Below are positions 18,946-34,797 of a stretch of DNA of 64,000 bases, one piece after another. The position numbers and the translations under genes were made by a program. Source of the DNA: DALYLB01 sp033763135 (GTDB lineage: Bacteria > Acidobacteriota > Blastocatellia > RBC074); the NCBI GenBank assembly GCA_033763135.1, contig JANRKY010000221.1, positions 1 to 64,000 of the forward strand. The letters are read 5' to 3'. Under the pieces are notes generated by a model. That model saw only the letters and a program-made list of their open reading frames with translations, did not search any database and was not told the origin of the DNA. The first letter of the stretch is position 1, and the number at the start of each line of letters is the position of its first letter.

Positions 18946-20499
18946 ATGAACTTCGCAGACATCATTGCACTCGCGATTCGGAATTTGCGCCAGGCGAAAC
19001 TGCGGACGACGTTGACCGTCATCGGCGTCATCGTCGGCGTGGCCGCGATCGTGACCATGGTCAGCTTCGGCATCGGCCTGCAGCAGAACATCATCACCAA
19101 CGCCTTTTCACGGCTCGACGCCTTTACGTCCATCACGATTCTCGGCGCGGACGCCGACGATCTGCTCGCCATGACCGAGGGGCGAACCGCCATCGACGAG
19201 ATGGAGCCGGATGCCGTCCCGTCGCCGGAGCCCCTGCCGTCCCCCGAGGCCTCGCCGGCGGAACCGGTCGCCACCCCCCGCCGGCCACGCCGGATCCTCA
19301 ACGATGAGATGATCGCGTCGATTCGACAGATGAAAGGCATTCGCTTCGCGGCCCCGATCATCTCGTTTTCAAGCTATGTTCGCTTCGATCGCCGCACGCG
19401 ATTTCAGAACATCGCCGGGGCCACGAGCGGCGCCGATCCGCGCTTCCGGACCTTTCTGGCGGGACAGGGATTTTCCAGCGACGACGCCAACGAGGCCGTC
19501 GTCAACGAAAACTTCGTCGCGGCCTACAGCCCCGAAGCCCTTCGCAATCGCCGCAACCGGCGCCCCAATCCCGGCGGGCCGTTTCAGACGCAACCCGAGA
19601 AGAGCGACGAGGAGCGCGCCAGAGACGCGCAGACCGTCATCGGAAAAGAGCTCACGGTGCTCTCGCTGCCGTCGGAGGACGGCGCCTCCGCGAGCATCTT
19701 CGGCATTCCGCTGCTCAACCCGGGCGCGATGGGACAGTCCGCGCCGGGCGCACCGGACGATTCGAAATACGAGAAGCATCTCTTTCGCATCGTCGGCGTG
19801 TTGAAGGCGGAAGGCGGAATCAACTTCAGCCCGTTCGGCAACGCCAATTTCTATCTTCCCCTCGAACAGGCCAAGCGATTGCGCGAAGCCAATCTCTCGC
19901 CGATGGAGCGCATGGGCGGCACGCTGACCCGGCAGAACGGCTATCGCGCCGTCGAAGCGCGCGTGACCGATCCCGGCCAGATCAAGCCGCTCACCGAAAC
20001 GTTCAGCCAGATGGGCTTTCGCGTCTTTTCGGTCGTCACGCAGCTCGAAGAGATCGAGCGCATCTTTCTGATCATCAACAGCAGTCTGGCGCTGATCGGC
20101 GGGATTGCGCTGCTCGTGGCCTCGTTCGGCATTTCGAACACGATGATCATGTCGATCCGCGAACGGACGCGCGAGATCGGCATCATGAAGGCCATCGGCG
20201 GCTCCGACAGCGAGATCATGCGGATCTTCTTTGTCGAGGCGAGCCTGATCGGCCTCTTCGGCGGCGTGCTGGGCGTGCTCGCCGGCTGGGGCATCGACCG
20301 CATCGCCAATGTGCTCGCGAACCAGTGGATCCTGCGGCAGACGGGACAGGCCATTCGCCGCGTCGAATTCTTCTCGATCCCCTGGTATCTCTCGGGCGGC
20401 GCGATTCTCTTCGCCATCGTCGTCAGTCTGCTCGCCGCGATCTATCCCGCGCTCAGCGCCGCCAAGGTCGATCCGATCAAGGCCCTTCGATACGAATGA
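18946..20499 (+). CDS. MacB-like ABC permease (FtsX family)
   Basis: This 517-residue inner-membrane protein has one N-terminal helix (about 22-45, TTLTVIGVIVGVAAIVTMV), a large periplasmic MacB_PCD domain, and three C-terminal helices (SLALIGGIALLVASFGISNT, the segment near SLIGLFGGVLGVLAGWGIDR, and the last before ALSAAKVDPIKALRYE). The closing motif P-I-x-A-L-R is typical of MacB/LolC permeases. An unusual proline-rich insert (PSPEPLPSPEASPAEPVATP) lies early in the periplasmic part. It pairs with the preceding ATPase; no periplasmic adaptor gene is next to it, so efflux versus lipoprotein handling is unclear. Confidence 0.93.
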   Translation: MNFADIIALAIRNLRQAKLRTTLTVIGVIVGVAAIVTMVSFGIGLQQNIITNAFSRLDAFTSITILGADADDLLAMTEGRTAIDEMEPDAVPSPEPLPSPEASPAEPVATPRRPRRILNDEMIASIRQMKGIRFAAPIISFSSYVRFDRRTRFQNIAGATSGADPRFRTFLAGQGFSSDDANEAVVNENFVAAYSPEALRNRRNRRPNPGGPFQTQPEKSDEERARDAQTVIGKELTVLSLPSEDGASASIFGIPLLNPGAMGQSAPGAPDDSKYEKHLFRIVGVLKAEGGINFSPFGNANFYLPLEQAKRLREANLSPMERMGGTLTRQNGYRAVEARVTDPGQIKPLTETFSQMGFRVFSVVTQLEEIERIFLIINSSLALIGGIALLVASFGISNTMIMSIRERTREIGIMKAIGGSDSEIMRIFFVEASLIGLFGGVLGVLAGWGIDRIANVLANQWILRQTGQAIRRVEFFSIPWYLSGGAILFAIVVSLLAAIYPALSAAKVDPIKALRYE

Positions 20500-20541
20500 G
20501 CAAATGAACCACGGGGAGCACGGCGCGGCGGAGCCGCAACC

Positions 20542-20633
20542 AAATGCAGTACGGGGAGCGTCAGCGACCCGGGCCGCGGATCAAACGGCCCGTGATGAAT
20601 CCTCAGGTCGCTGACGCTCCCCGTACTGCATTT
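20542..20633. terminator. 28-bp perfect inverted repeat between convergent operons
   Basis: Arms 20542-20569 and 20606-20633 are perfectly complementary over 28 bp (outer AAATGCAGTACGGGG, inner AGCGTCAGCGACC), with a 36-nt loop that itself holds GGGCCG/CGGCCC. The position, between the ABC permease stop and the CusB-like stop, fits a bidirectional terminator. A fragment of the CACGGGGAG element precedes it at 20503-20523. Confidence 0.8.
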
Positions 20634-20652
20634 CTTGCTCAAAACCTCTGAG

Positions 20653-21918
20653 TTATTTCAGGCTGCGGCCCATTTCGGCGCGGAGAAAGAAGCTGCCCTC
20701 GGTGACGACCTCTTCGCCGGCGGTCAGCCCGCGGAGCGCCTCCGCCCATTCGCCGATCTCGCCGCCGATCTCGACTCTGCGAATCTGAAAGCTGCCGGGA
20801 GCGATCTTCACGAAGACGATCCGTTCTTCGCCCATGGCCTGCACGGCGCTCTTTGGGACGGCGGGGACGAGACGCGCGCCGCCGAGATCGAGCGCGACGT
20901 CGACGAACATGCCGAGTTTGAGCGACTGATTCGGGTTGAGCGTCTCGATGCGGACCTGCGCGGTGCGCGTCTGGGGATCGACGCGCGGATCGATATAGGC
21001 GATCGTGCCGCGAAAACCGCGGCTCGGCGCGGCGGGCGTAGTGATCGTCACGCCCGCGCCGGTTCGCAGCGTCGCGAAGTCCTTCTCGTAAAAGCTGGCA
21101 ATGACCCAGACGGAAGAGAGATCCGTGACGGAGAAGAGCGCATCGGTCGTCATCGCGACCTGTCCCGGATTGGCGTTTCGCGTCGTGATCACGCCGGAGG
21201 ACGGCGAGTGGACCGGAACCTCGGAGCGCACGTCCGAAGCCGTTTGCAGCCTGTCGATCTCGGCCTCGGTCAGTCCGTAGAGTTTCATCCGCTCGCGAAG
21301 CGCGGCGTGTTCGGCGTGATGCTCGCGCAGCCGGGCCCGGACCTCTTCCTGCTCCTGCCGGCTGACGGCGCCGATCTCCACCAGTCTCTCGAACCGCTTG
21401 TCCTGCGAGATGTGGAACTGCAGGTTCGCGTCGACCGTCAGGAACTTCATCTGCGCCTCGGCCAGATCCGAGCTGAAGATCATCGCGAGAATCTGGCCCT
21501 GCCGTACGAAATCGCCGAGCTGCACATTGACGCGGGTCAATCGTCCGCCGACGAGCGGCGTGACGCGCGTCTCGCGATAGGCATTCGGTTGAATCGACCC
21601 GGTCGTGCGCAGTTGTTCGGCCAGGCTGCGCGTCTCGACGAACGCATAACGAAGTCCCGCGCGATCGGCCATCTCCGGACTGATCGTCAGATCGGCCTTT
21701 CCGCCCGGCGACGCCGCGACGGCGGGAGAAGAGTCCGTCGTCGCGGCCACTGTCGGAACGGGCCGCGCAGCCATCCGCCCGGTCGCCGATTCCGGACGGC
21801 GCGCGACCAGATAGACGGCGACCGCCGCGATGCACAACAGAATGGCGCCCGGCAGCAGCCATCGCCGCCGCGCTCTCCCGGATTCGTTCTCCCGCTTCTC
21901 ATTTTCGTTCCGGCTCAT
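20653..21918 (-). CDS. RND efflux periplasmic adaptor (CusB-like)
   Basis: This 421-residue membrane-fusion protein has an N-terminal anchor (about 17-37, WLLPGAILLCIAAVAVYLVA). Barrel-sandwich and helical-hairpin segments follow (ETRVTPLVGGRLTRVNVQLG, then DFVRQGQILAMIFSSDLAEA), then beta-barrel and membrane-proximal parts (GVITTRNANPGQVAMTTDAL). It joins the RND pump to the outer-membrane channel. It is the last gene of a five-gene minus-strand unit; its ATG overlaps the TolC-like stop (ATGA), implying translational coupling. The sequence is closest in style to CusB/CzcB heavy-metal adaptors. Confidence 0.93.
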   Translation of the reverse strand: MSRNENEKRENESGRARRRWLLPGAILLCIAAVAVYLVARRPESATGRMAARPVPTVAATTDSSPAVAASPGGKADLTISPEMADRAGLRYAFVETRSLAEQLRTTGSIQPNAYRETRVTPLVGGRLTRVNVQLGDFVRQGQILAMIFSSDLAEAQMKFLTVDANLQFHISQDKRFERLVEIGAVSRQEQEEVRARLREHHAEHAALRERMKLYGLTEAEIDRLQTASDVRSEVPVHSPSSGVITTRNANPGQVAMTTDALFSVTDLSSVWVIASFYEKDFATLRTGAGVTITTPAAPSRGFRGTIAYIDPRVDPQTRTAQVRIETLNPNQSLKLGMFVDVALDLGGARLVPAVPKSAVQAMGEERIVFVKIAPGSFQIRRVEIGGEIGEWAEALRGLTAGEEVVTEGSFFLRAEMGRSLK

Positions 21919-23221
21919 GGATTCCTCCGCGTTCGCGCCGGATTGCCCAGCGCGCTTTCAAGTTCGACGGACGACAGAAAGTGCTCCTGCAGCGCCTCGT
22001 TATGGCTCATCTCGATCTCGACCAGGCGTCGCTGTTCACTGAGAACATCGGTCATCCGCAGATGGCCGAGTTCATAGCTCGCCTGGGCGATGCGCAGGTT
22101 GTTCCGGGAAGCCGCCAGCAATTCGAGATCGAAGGTCTTCAGCACGCGCGCCGCGCCGTCGCGGCGAATGAAGGCGGTCGTCACCTCCCGGTGGACGACC
22201 GATTCGAGAAAGACCCGGCGCAGTCGGGCCGTCTCGCGCGCGGCAACGGCGGCTTCGATCGTGCCCTGGTTTCTGTTTCGCACCGGCAGCGCGATCGAGA
22301 CGCCGCCGCGAACCATGTAGTTGGTCATCATCACCCGTTCCCGCTCGCCGGACTCGGGGCTGATGCCCAGTTGATCGAAGCGCAGCGCCTGTCGGCCGAA
22401 CTGCGTGAAGAGACTGACGTCGAATCGCCCTTCGGCCCGAGCCTGTTCGATCATCGCGTCGGCGAGCGCCTCGGCTTCGCGCGCGGCTGCCAGATCGGGG
22501 CGCGAAGCCAGCGCCTGCGCGATCGCCTGCTCCTTCGTCAGCAGGCTCGTCGGCGGCGCGGCGAACTCATCGCGCAGCAGCAGCGGCTCTTCCGGCGCCA
22601 TGCCGAGCAGGTTCTTCAACTCTTCGAGCAGCAGATCGAGCCGCGCGCCGAGCGTCGTCCGCTGCGCGTCGAGCCGCCCCACCTCGACGCGCATCTGGCT
22701 CTGTTCGAGCGGCGCGCTCACGCCGGCCTCGACGCGTGCCCTGACCAGCTCGTAGCTGCGCCCATTGAGATCGACGAGCCGGGCGACCAGATCGAGGTTG
22801 CGCGCCGCGGCGATCGCTTCGCCGTATTTCAATCGCACCTCCGCCGCCAGCCGACGCTCCCGATCGCCGATCTCCAGGCGCATCCGCGTCAGCTCCCGAT
22901 CCGCGACCTCGACGCGGCGCGCGCGTCGGCCGCCGAGTTCGAGCGGAAGCGAAACGCCCACATTGACCTCGTTCATGCCGCGATCGTTGACGCTCGTCCC
23001 GCCCATCACATCGAGCATCGGATTGGCGCGAAGCCCCGCCTGCCGAAGCCTGCCCTGCGCCTCTTCGAGCGCCTTGCGCTCCGCGAGCAGCTCGCCGTTC
23101 CGCTCGAACGCCCGCCGAACGGCCTCCTCCAGGCTCACGCCCTCCGCCGAATCCAGATGGCGTCGCGGCGATTCCTGCGCGCGCGCGGAGAGCAGCAACG
23201 CGATCATCAACAGCGCAACTT

Positions 23222-23225
<4 letters not shown>
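21915..23225 (-). CDS. TolC-family outer-membrane channel (CusC/CzcC-like)
   Basis: This is a 436-residue outer-membrane efflux protein. A short signal peptide (MKVALLMIALLLSARAQ) is followed by two repeats of long amphipathic helices and strands typical of OEP domains, for example GVSLEEAVRRAFERNGELLA and RRVFLESVVHREVTTAFIRR. Its ATG overlaps the CusA-like stop and its own stop overlaps the CusB-like start, both as ATGA. GGAGG precedes the ATG. The open frame continues far upstream inside the pump gene but is only a shadow there. Confidence 0.93.
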
Positions 23226-26422
<3,197 letters not shown>

Positions 26423-26435
26423 ATGCGGACGCCCT

Positions 26436-26468
26436 GCGTGCAGGGCGCGCCTCGCGCGCCCTGCACGC
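26436..26468. repeat. 15-bp hairpin inside the efflux operon
   Basis: GCGTGCAGGGCGCGC (26436-26450) and its exact complement (26454-26468) form a stem with a 3-nt loop, between the fixH-like stop and the cusA-like start. It could stabilise or attenuate the transcript, setting different levels for the two parts of the operon. Confidence 0.75.
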
Positions 26469-26478
26469 CATTCGCGGC

Positions 26479-26886
26479 CTATTTGGCGTTGATCGGAAAG
26501 TTGACCTGGCCTTCTCCCGCAGGCCCCTTGAAACTCAAGCGCGCCTGCCAGGTGGACTTCATCTCCAGGTTGACGGTCCCGCGATAGACCCCCGCCTTTT
26601 CGGTCGTGGTCAGCGTCGCGTCATTCTTCATATAGGGCATGGCTCCCATGGCCGGCATATCGAAGAACAGCGTGATCGCGCCGACATCCGCCGGCTGTCC
26701 CGCCGCATCCTTGAATTCGAGCTTGAACTCATTCTGGCCCGAGGTCAGATGGCCCTTCGCATTCGAAAGCGTCACGTTCAGCTCGCCCGCGCGCGCCGTC
26801 GCAATCGCAGCATCGCCTCCGCCCGACTGCCCGCACGCGGAAAGAAACAACAGACACACAAATCCCACATAGATCATTGATTTCAT
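26479..26886 (-). CDS. FixH/YtkA-like lipoprotein
   Basis: This 135-residue protein has a lipoprotein signal (lipobox LSAC at about 15-18, then GQSGGGD) and a beta-sandwich domain. The domain carries GELNVTLSNAKGHLTSGQNE, the Met-rich FFDMPAMGAMPYMKND, and WQARLSFKGPAGEGQVNFPI. This matches FixH/YtkA-like domains, which often occur with copper transport and cytochrome oxidase assembly. The M-P-x-M-x-x-M-P-x-M segment is a plausible Cu(I) site. Placement directly before cusA suggests periplasmic metal delivery to the pump. Confidence 0.85.
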   Translation of the reverse strand: MKSMIYVGFVCLLFLSACGQSGGGDAAIATARAGELNVTLSNAKGHLTSGQNEFKLEFKDAAGQPADVGAITLFFDMPAMGAMPYMKNDATLTTTEKAGVYRGTVNLEMKSTWQARLSFKGPAGEGQVNFPINAK

Positions 26887-26928
26887 AAAAATTCTCCTAA
26901 TTGATCAGAAAGAAATAGACAGGCGCCC

Positions 26929-27000
26929 ACGTCCCACAGGTCCCACAGGTCCCATAAGACCCATAGGTCCCATAGGTCCCATAAGACCCACAGGTCCCAC
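26929..27000. repeat. 9-bp tandem repeat (GTCCCATAG/GTCCCACAG)
   Basis: Eight consecutive 9-bp units alternate between GTCCCACAG, GTCCCATAG and GACCCATAG forms. It occupies the gap between the Cys-rich gene and the fixH-like gene. Unlike most other repeats in the window it is a simple direct array with no facing arm. Confidence 0.85.
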
Positions 27001-27028
27001 TTTTGGGTATCCCCAGTTTAGAGGTCAG

Positions 27029-27421
27029 TTAAATTCGAAAGGTGGAGTTGAGCAGATAGGTGTGATTTCGGGGCGGCGAATAGGCCGGGCGCGGTACGCC
27101 GTTCGGGATTGCGGGCGCGGCGCGAAAAGGATCTTCGGCGGGCGCCTCATCCGGCGCGAGCGCGGCCAGCGTCGAAGACGCCGTCTGGCCCGCGGGTTGC
27201 GCCGGGACCGGCATGCTCGGAGCGTCGCACAGACAGCTCATCGCCCCATCCCCGCCCGGTTCGATTGCGGCCATCGAGGCGTCGCAGCCGCCCGCCATCG
27301 CACAGCAGGCCATGGACTCGTCGACCGGATCGAGTGCGCGCAGCAGGGCGTCACAGCCCGACGCCGCGGGCAGCGCGATCAGGATCAGAACCAGAACCAT
27401 GCTTTGGATGCGATGTGCCAT
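27029..27421 (-). CDS. Cys-rich small secreted protein at head of efflux operon
   Basis: This is a protein of about 130 residues that I do not recognise. A hydrophobic signal (SMVLVLILIALPAASG) ends at a cysteine that could be a weak lipobox. The mature part has clustered cysteines (DESMACCAMAGGCDASMAA, GAMSCLCDAPS), then a proline/alanine-rich tail. Clustered Cys and Met in the first gene of a Cus-type operon suggest periplasmic copper or silver binding or sensing, which is inference only. I take the ATG at 27421; a TTG two codons upstream is also in frame. A good promoter ends only eight bases before this ATG, so the mRNA may be nearly leaderless. Confidence 0.65.
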   Translation of the reverse strand: MAHRIQSMVLVLILIALPAASGCDALLRALDPVDESMACCAMAGGCDASMAAIEPGGDGAMSCLCDAPSMPVPAQPAGQTASSTLAALAPDEAPAEDPFRAAPAIPNGVPRPAYSPPRNHTYLLNSTFRI

Positions 27422-27429
27422 TACCAAAG

Positions 27430-27458
27430 ACTATACCGCGCGGCGCGCCGACGCTCAA
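27430..27458 (-). promoter_or_regulatory. Promoter of the Cus-type operon
   Basis: Read on the minus strand, TTGAGC (27458-27453), a 17-bp spacer, then TATAGT (27435-27430). Spacing is ideal. The expected start is at about 27423-27422, almost on top of the ATG at 27421, with no room for a ribosome-binding site. The spacer is GC-rich and nearly palindromic (GGCGCGCCGCGCGG), which may be an operator. Confidence 0.6.
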
Positions 27459-27467
27459 GCGGGCGGC

Positions 27468-28790
27468 TCACGATCGCGCGAGAAGAATTCGCAGGTCGCG
27501 GACATTGTTTCCGGTCGGGCCGATCATGATCGCGTCGCCGAGCCGGTCGAAGAACGCGAAGGAGTCGCTCTCGATCAAGTGCGCTTCGGCGGAGACGTCG
27601 GCCGCGCGGGCGCGGGCCAGCGTCTCGCCATCGGCGATTGCGCCGTCGGCCGGGCTGTTGCCGTCGATGCCGTCGGTGCCCGCGCTGAGGACGGCGAGAT
27701 CGGTCCAGCCCATTCGGTCGATCTCGAGGGCGGCGCGCAGCACGAACTCCTGATTGCGCCCGCCGCGCCCCTGCCCGCGCACCGGACAGATCACCTCGCC
27801 GCCGGAGAGCAGACAGACCGCCTCGCCCCCATGCCTTGCGCGCAGCGCCGCAAGCCGCTCCAGATGCACGCGCATCATCGTCTCGACATCGCCCTCGATC
27901 AGGTCCTCGGCGATCTCAACCCGCATCCCGAACTCCGCCTCGGCGATTTGCGCCGCTTCGAGAAGCGCGCGCCGGTTGTCGAGCAGCAGGTGATGGGATC
28001 GCCGCGCCGCGTCCGCCGGGTGAATTCGCGGCATCGGCGCAATGGCGTTCGCCTCGATCAGCGTCGCCACCCGGCGCGGAAACGAGTCGAGCAGCCGGTA
28101 TGCGCGAACAACGCGATGAAAATCCTCGACCGACGAATCGGACGGAAGCGTCGGCCCCGACGCCACCGTCGTCAGATCGTCGCTGTTGACATCGGAAACA
28201 TAGAGCGACACATGGCGCGAGCGCGGCGCGGCCGCCGCCAGCCGACCGCCCTTGACCGCCGACAGATGCCGCCGCACGAGGTTCATCTCATTGATGACCG
28301 CACCGCATCCCACCAGCGCGCGATTGACCGTCTGCAAGTCGTCGAGCGTCAGTTCCTCGTCGATCGGGAGCTCGAACATGGCCGATCCGCCGCCCGTGAT
28401 CAGAAAGAGAACCAGCGTGTCGTCGGCGTCGTGCTCCCGCAGCAGCCGCAGCGCCGCGCCCGCCGACGCCAGGCTCTCTTCGTTCGGCGTCGGATGCCCG
28501 CCGATCCAGACCGGCAGCCGGGCCGGCGCATCGCCGACGATCGCGTTCGTCACCACCAGCCCGTCCGTGATCCGATCTCCCAGCACCGCCTCGACCGCGC
28601 GCGCCATCGGCACGCAGGCCTTCCCGATCCCGATCACCAGAATGCGCGAAACGCGCCGCAGATCGATCTCTTCCCCGCCGATCCGCAGGCGCTCCTCGCG
28701 CAACGCCATCGCGCCGCGCGCCACCGCCTCGACATCGATCGCCGCCAGCGTCCGTTCGAAAATTCGTCCCGCCGCCTCTTTCAATTCCAT
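27468..28790 (-). CDS. Glycerate 2-kinase (MOFRL family)
   Basis: This 440-residue kinase of the GckA/MOFRL family phosphorylates D-glycerate to 2-phosphoglycerate, feeding glyoxylate or serine-cycle carbon into glycolysis. Visible signatures are ILVIGIGKACVPMARAVEAV, LVLFLITGGGSAMFELP, NLVRRHLSAVKGGRLA, VCLLSGGEVICPVRGQGRGG and NQEFVLRAALEID, and SAGTDGIDGNSPADGAIAD in the MOFRL domain. The start follows the repeat at 28796 and has no evident Shine-Dalgarno. It is divergent from the yjjX-like gene; the 116-bp gap is almost entirely a heptad repeat. Confidence 0.93.
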   Translation of the reverse strand: MELKEAAGRIFERTLAAIDVEAVARGAMALREERLRIGGEEIDLRRVSRILVIGIGKACVPMARAVEAVLGDRITDGLVVTNAIVGDAPARLPVWIGGHPTPNEESLASAGAALRLLREHDADDTLVLFLITGGGSAMFELPIDEELTLDDLQTVNRALVGCGAVINEMNLVRRHLSAVKGGRLAAAAPRSRHVSLYVSDVNSDDLTTVASGPTLPSDSSVEDFHRVVRAYRLLDSFPRRVATLIEANAIAPMPRIHPADAARRSHHLLLDNRRALLEAAQIAEAEFGMRVEIAEDLIEGDVETMMRVHLERLAALRARHGGEAVCLLSGGEVICPVRGQGRGGRNQEFVLRAALEIDRMGWTDLAVLSAGTDGIDGNSPADGAIADGETLARARAADVSAEAHLIESDSFAFFDRLGDAIMIGPTGNNVRDLRILLARS

Positions 28791-28795
28791 AATTC

Positions 28796-28899
28796 GTTGA
28801 TAATTGGTGGTTGATGGTTGATAGTTGATAGTTGATGGTGAATCGTTGAGCATCGATGGATCCGGCACGATCAATTATCAACTATCAATTATCAATTAT
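28796..28899. repeat. TTGATAG heptad inverted repeat in a divergent promoter region
   Basis: The left arm holds about seven heptads of the TTGATAG/TTGATGG/TTGATAA type (28796-28838). The right arm is their complement, ATCAATT/ATCAACT (28870-28899). It fills nearly the whole space between two divergently transcribed genes, so their promoters must lie within or overlap it. Confidence 0.85.
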
Positions 28900-28906
28900 T
28901 TTAAGA

Positions 28907-29430
28907 ATGGTCTTCGCAGTGGGGTCGGAGAACCCCGTAAAAATCGATTGCGTCGGCGAGGCGATCGCCGAATACTGGCCCGAAGCGAAAGCCGTCGGGG
29001 TCGCGACCGATTCCGGCGTGAGCGCACAGCCGGAATCCGATGACGAGATGCTGCGGGGAGCCCTCAACCGCGCGCGGCAGGCGGCGGAAAAGACGCCCGA
29101 AGCCCGCTACGGCGTCGGGATCGAGGGCGGCACGCTCGACGCCGAGGACGGGATGTGGGCCTATGCCTGGATCGTCGTCGTCGATCGCGAGGGCCGCATC
29201 GGAAAAGGCCAGACCGGCCGCTTTCTTCTGCCCGAGGGCGTCGCGCGCCTCGTGCGCAATGGAATGGAGCTCGGGCACGCTGACGATCACTTCTTCAACC
29301 GCGACAACTCCAAGCAGAAGGACGGCGCGATCGGCATTCTCTCCGATGGCCGCGTCACCCGGCTCGCGCTCTACAAGCCGGCCGTGACCTTCGCCCTGTT
29401 GCCGTTCGTTCATCCCGAGTATTACACAGC

Positions 29431-29434
<4 letters not shown>
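28907..29434 (+). CDS. yjjX: Inosine/xanthosine triphosphatase (YjjX/DUF84)
   Basis: This 175-residue protein would remove deaminated purine nucleotides (ITP, XTP) from the pool. It opens MVFAVGSENPVKIDCVGEAI and carries GVGIEGGTLDAEDGMWAYAW and GHADDHFFNRDNSKQKDGAI, then GILSDGRVTRLALYKPAV, all typical of the YjjX family. It ends in an ATGA overlap with the methyltransferase gene, so the two are co-translated. No strong ribosome site is visible at the ATG, which sits at the edge of the heptad repeat. Confidence 0.92.
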
Positions 29435-33704
<4,270 letters not shown>

Positions 33705-33707
33705 GCC

Positions 33708-34415
33708 TCAATCCACAAACCGGTACTTGATCAGCGCCCAGATCGCCCCAAAGCCATCCTTCCACGTAATCTTCTTCCCTTCGGAAAAATCCCGGCCGTA
33801 ATACGAAATCGGCATTTCGTAGAGTTTGTGCTTGCGCTTGAGCACCTTCGCGGTGATCTCCGGCTCGAAATCGAACTTGTTCGACTTGATCTGCAGGTTC
33901 TTGATGACGTCCGCCCGAAAGACCTTGTAGCAGGTCTCCATGTCCGACAGAATCGAGTTGTAGAGCAGATTGGTGATGAACGTCAGCATCTTGTTGCCGA
34001 CGTAATGCCAGAAATTGAAGGCGCGCGCGACCTTCGCCCCCGAAAGCCGCGAACCGTACACGACATCCGCCCGCCCCTCCAGAATCGGCTTGATCAACTC
34101 GGCATATTCCGCCGGATCATATTCCAGATCCGCATCCTGAATCAGAATGATGTCGCCCACGGCATAGGTCAGCGCCGTTCGCAACGCCGCCCCCTTGCCC
34201 ATGTTCTGGCCATGAAAATAGATCTTGTGGCTCGACGTCTGCGCCAGCTCCTTCAAGACCTCGCGGGTCCCGTCCCGGGAACCGTCATCGACGATGATCA
34301 GCTCCTTGCGGACATCGCCCAAATGCACGGCTTCGACCTTGCGGATGATTTCATGGATCGTGCCGACCTCATTGTAGACCGGCATCAAAATGGAAAGCAG
34401 AGGTGGATTTTGCAT
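33708..34415 (-). CDS. GT2 polyprenyl-phosphate glycosyltransferase (DPM1-like)
   Basis: This 235-residue GT-A enzyme lacks C-terminal membrane helices, like dolichol-phosphate mannose synthase DPM1. Motifs are LLSILMPVYNEVGTIHEIIR, IIVDDGSRDGTREVLKEL, the metal-binding ILIQDADLEYDPAEYAEL, and the late FDFEPEITAKVLKRKHKLYE. It would load a sugar onto polyprenyl phosphate at the inner face of the membrane. It is immediately followed by the YfhO-like gene and both appear to be one transcript. Confidence 0.92.
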   Translation of the reverse strand: MQNPPLLSILMPVYNEVGTIHEIIRKVEAVHLGDVRKELIIVDDGSRDGTREVLKELAQTSSHKIYFHGQNMGKGAALRTALTYAVGDIILIQDADLEYDPAEYAELIKPILEGRADVVYGSRLSGAKVARAFNFWHYVGNKMLTFITNLLYNSILSDMETCYKVFRADVIKNLQIKSNKFDFEPEITAKVLKRKHKLYEMPISYYGRDFSEGKKITWKDGFGAIWALIKYRFVD

Positions 34416-34478
34416 CGTTTGGTTGTTGGGGTTCTCAATTTCGTTCTATCTCGGCCCATGAACCAGCCGGACGGGAAA

Positions 34479-34576
34479 GAATGGACAGGATGAACAGGAT
34501 TTTTCAGGATGGACAGGATCACCCGCCAATGCGGAGACCTGTGAATCCTGCGAAATCCTGTCAATCCTGTCCATTC
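34479..34576. repeat. GGACAGGAT inverted repeat
   Basis: Left arm 34479-34521 carries ATGGACAGGATGAACAGGAT and a further CAGGATGGACAGG. Right arm 34538-34576 carries AATCCTGTCAATCCTGTCC. The internal unit is about 9 nt. Similar ACAGGAT hairpins are widespread in other bacteria. Confidence 0.85.
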
Positions 34577-34643
34577 CTCTTGTGTCCGAAGAGTCGCTTG
34601 TTCCAAGTTAGGTCGATTTGCAATTTGGCGTATGGGAAACAGG

Positions 34644-34734
34644 AGAAACCACGAAGATACGACGCACACGAAGAGAGAGGAAGAACCGTCTTTCTCTCGT
34701 CTTTCTTCGTGTTCTTCGTATCTTCGTGGTTTTC
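34644..34734. repeat. CACGAAG inverted-repeat element, copy 3
   Basis: GAAACCACGAAGATACG on the left faces CGTATCTTCGTGGTTTTC on the right, with CACACGAAGAGAG/CTCTCGTCTTTCTTCGTG inside. The CACGAAG core is shared with 7988-8061 and 60551-60625, but the outer ends are AACCACG rather than ATCCACG. Confidence 0.85.
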
Positions 34735-34797
34735 CCTCTTTTCTGCCGTACAAGCAAATGAAATCCGATTCAGGTTCCGGCAGCGGAGGGGCGCCGG

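Larger units (their letters stand above)
34416..34797. other. 382-bp spacer with two repeat families
   Basis: The gap between the malic enzyme stop and the GT2 start contains a GACAGGAT inverted repeat (34479-34576) and a CACGAAG inverted repeat (34644-34734), and no convincing gene. Both neighbours read leftward, so the pair of hairpins lies 3' of the malic enzyme gene and 5' of the GT2 gene. Confidence 0.75.
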
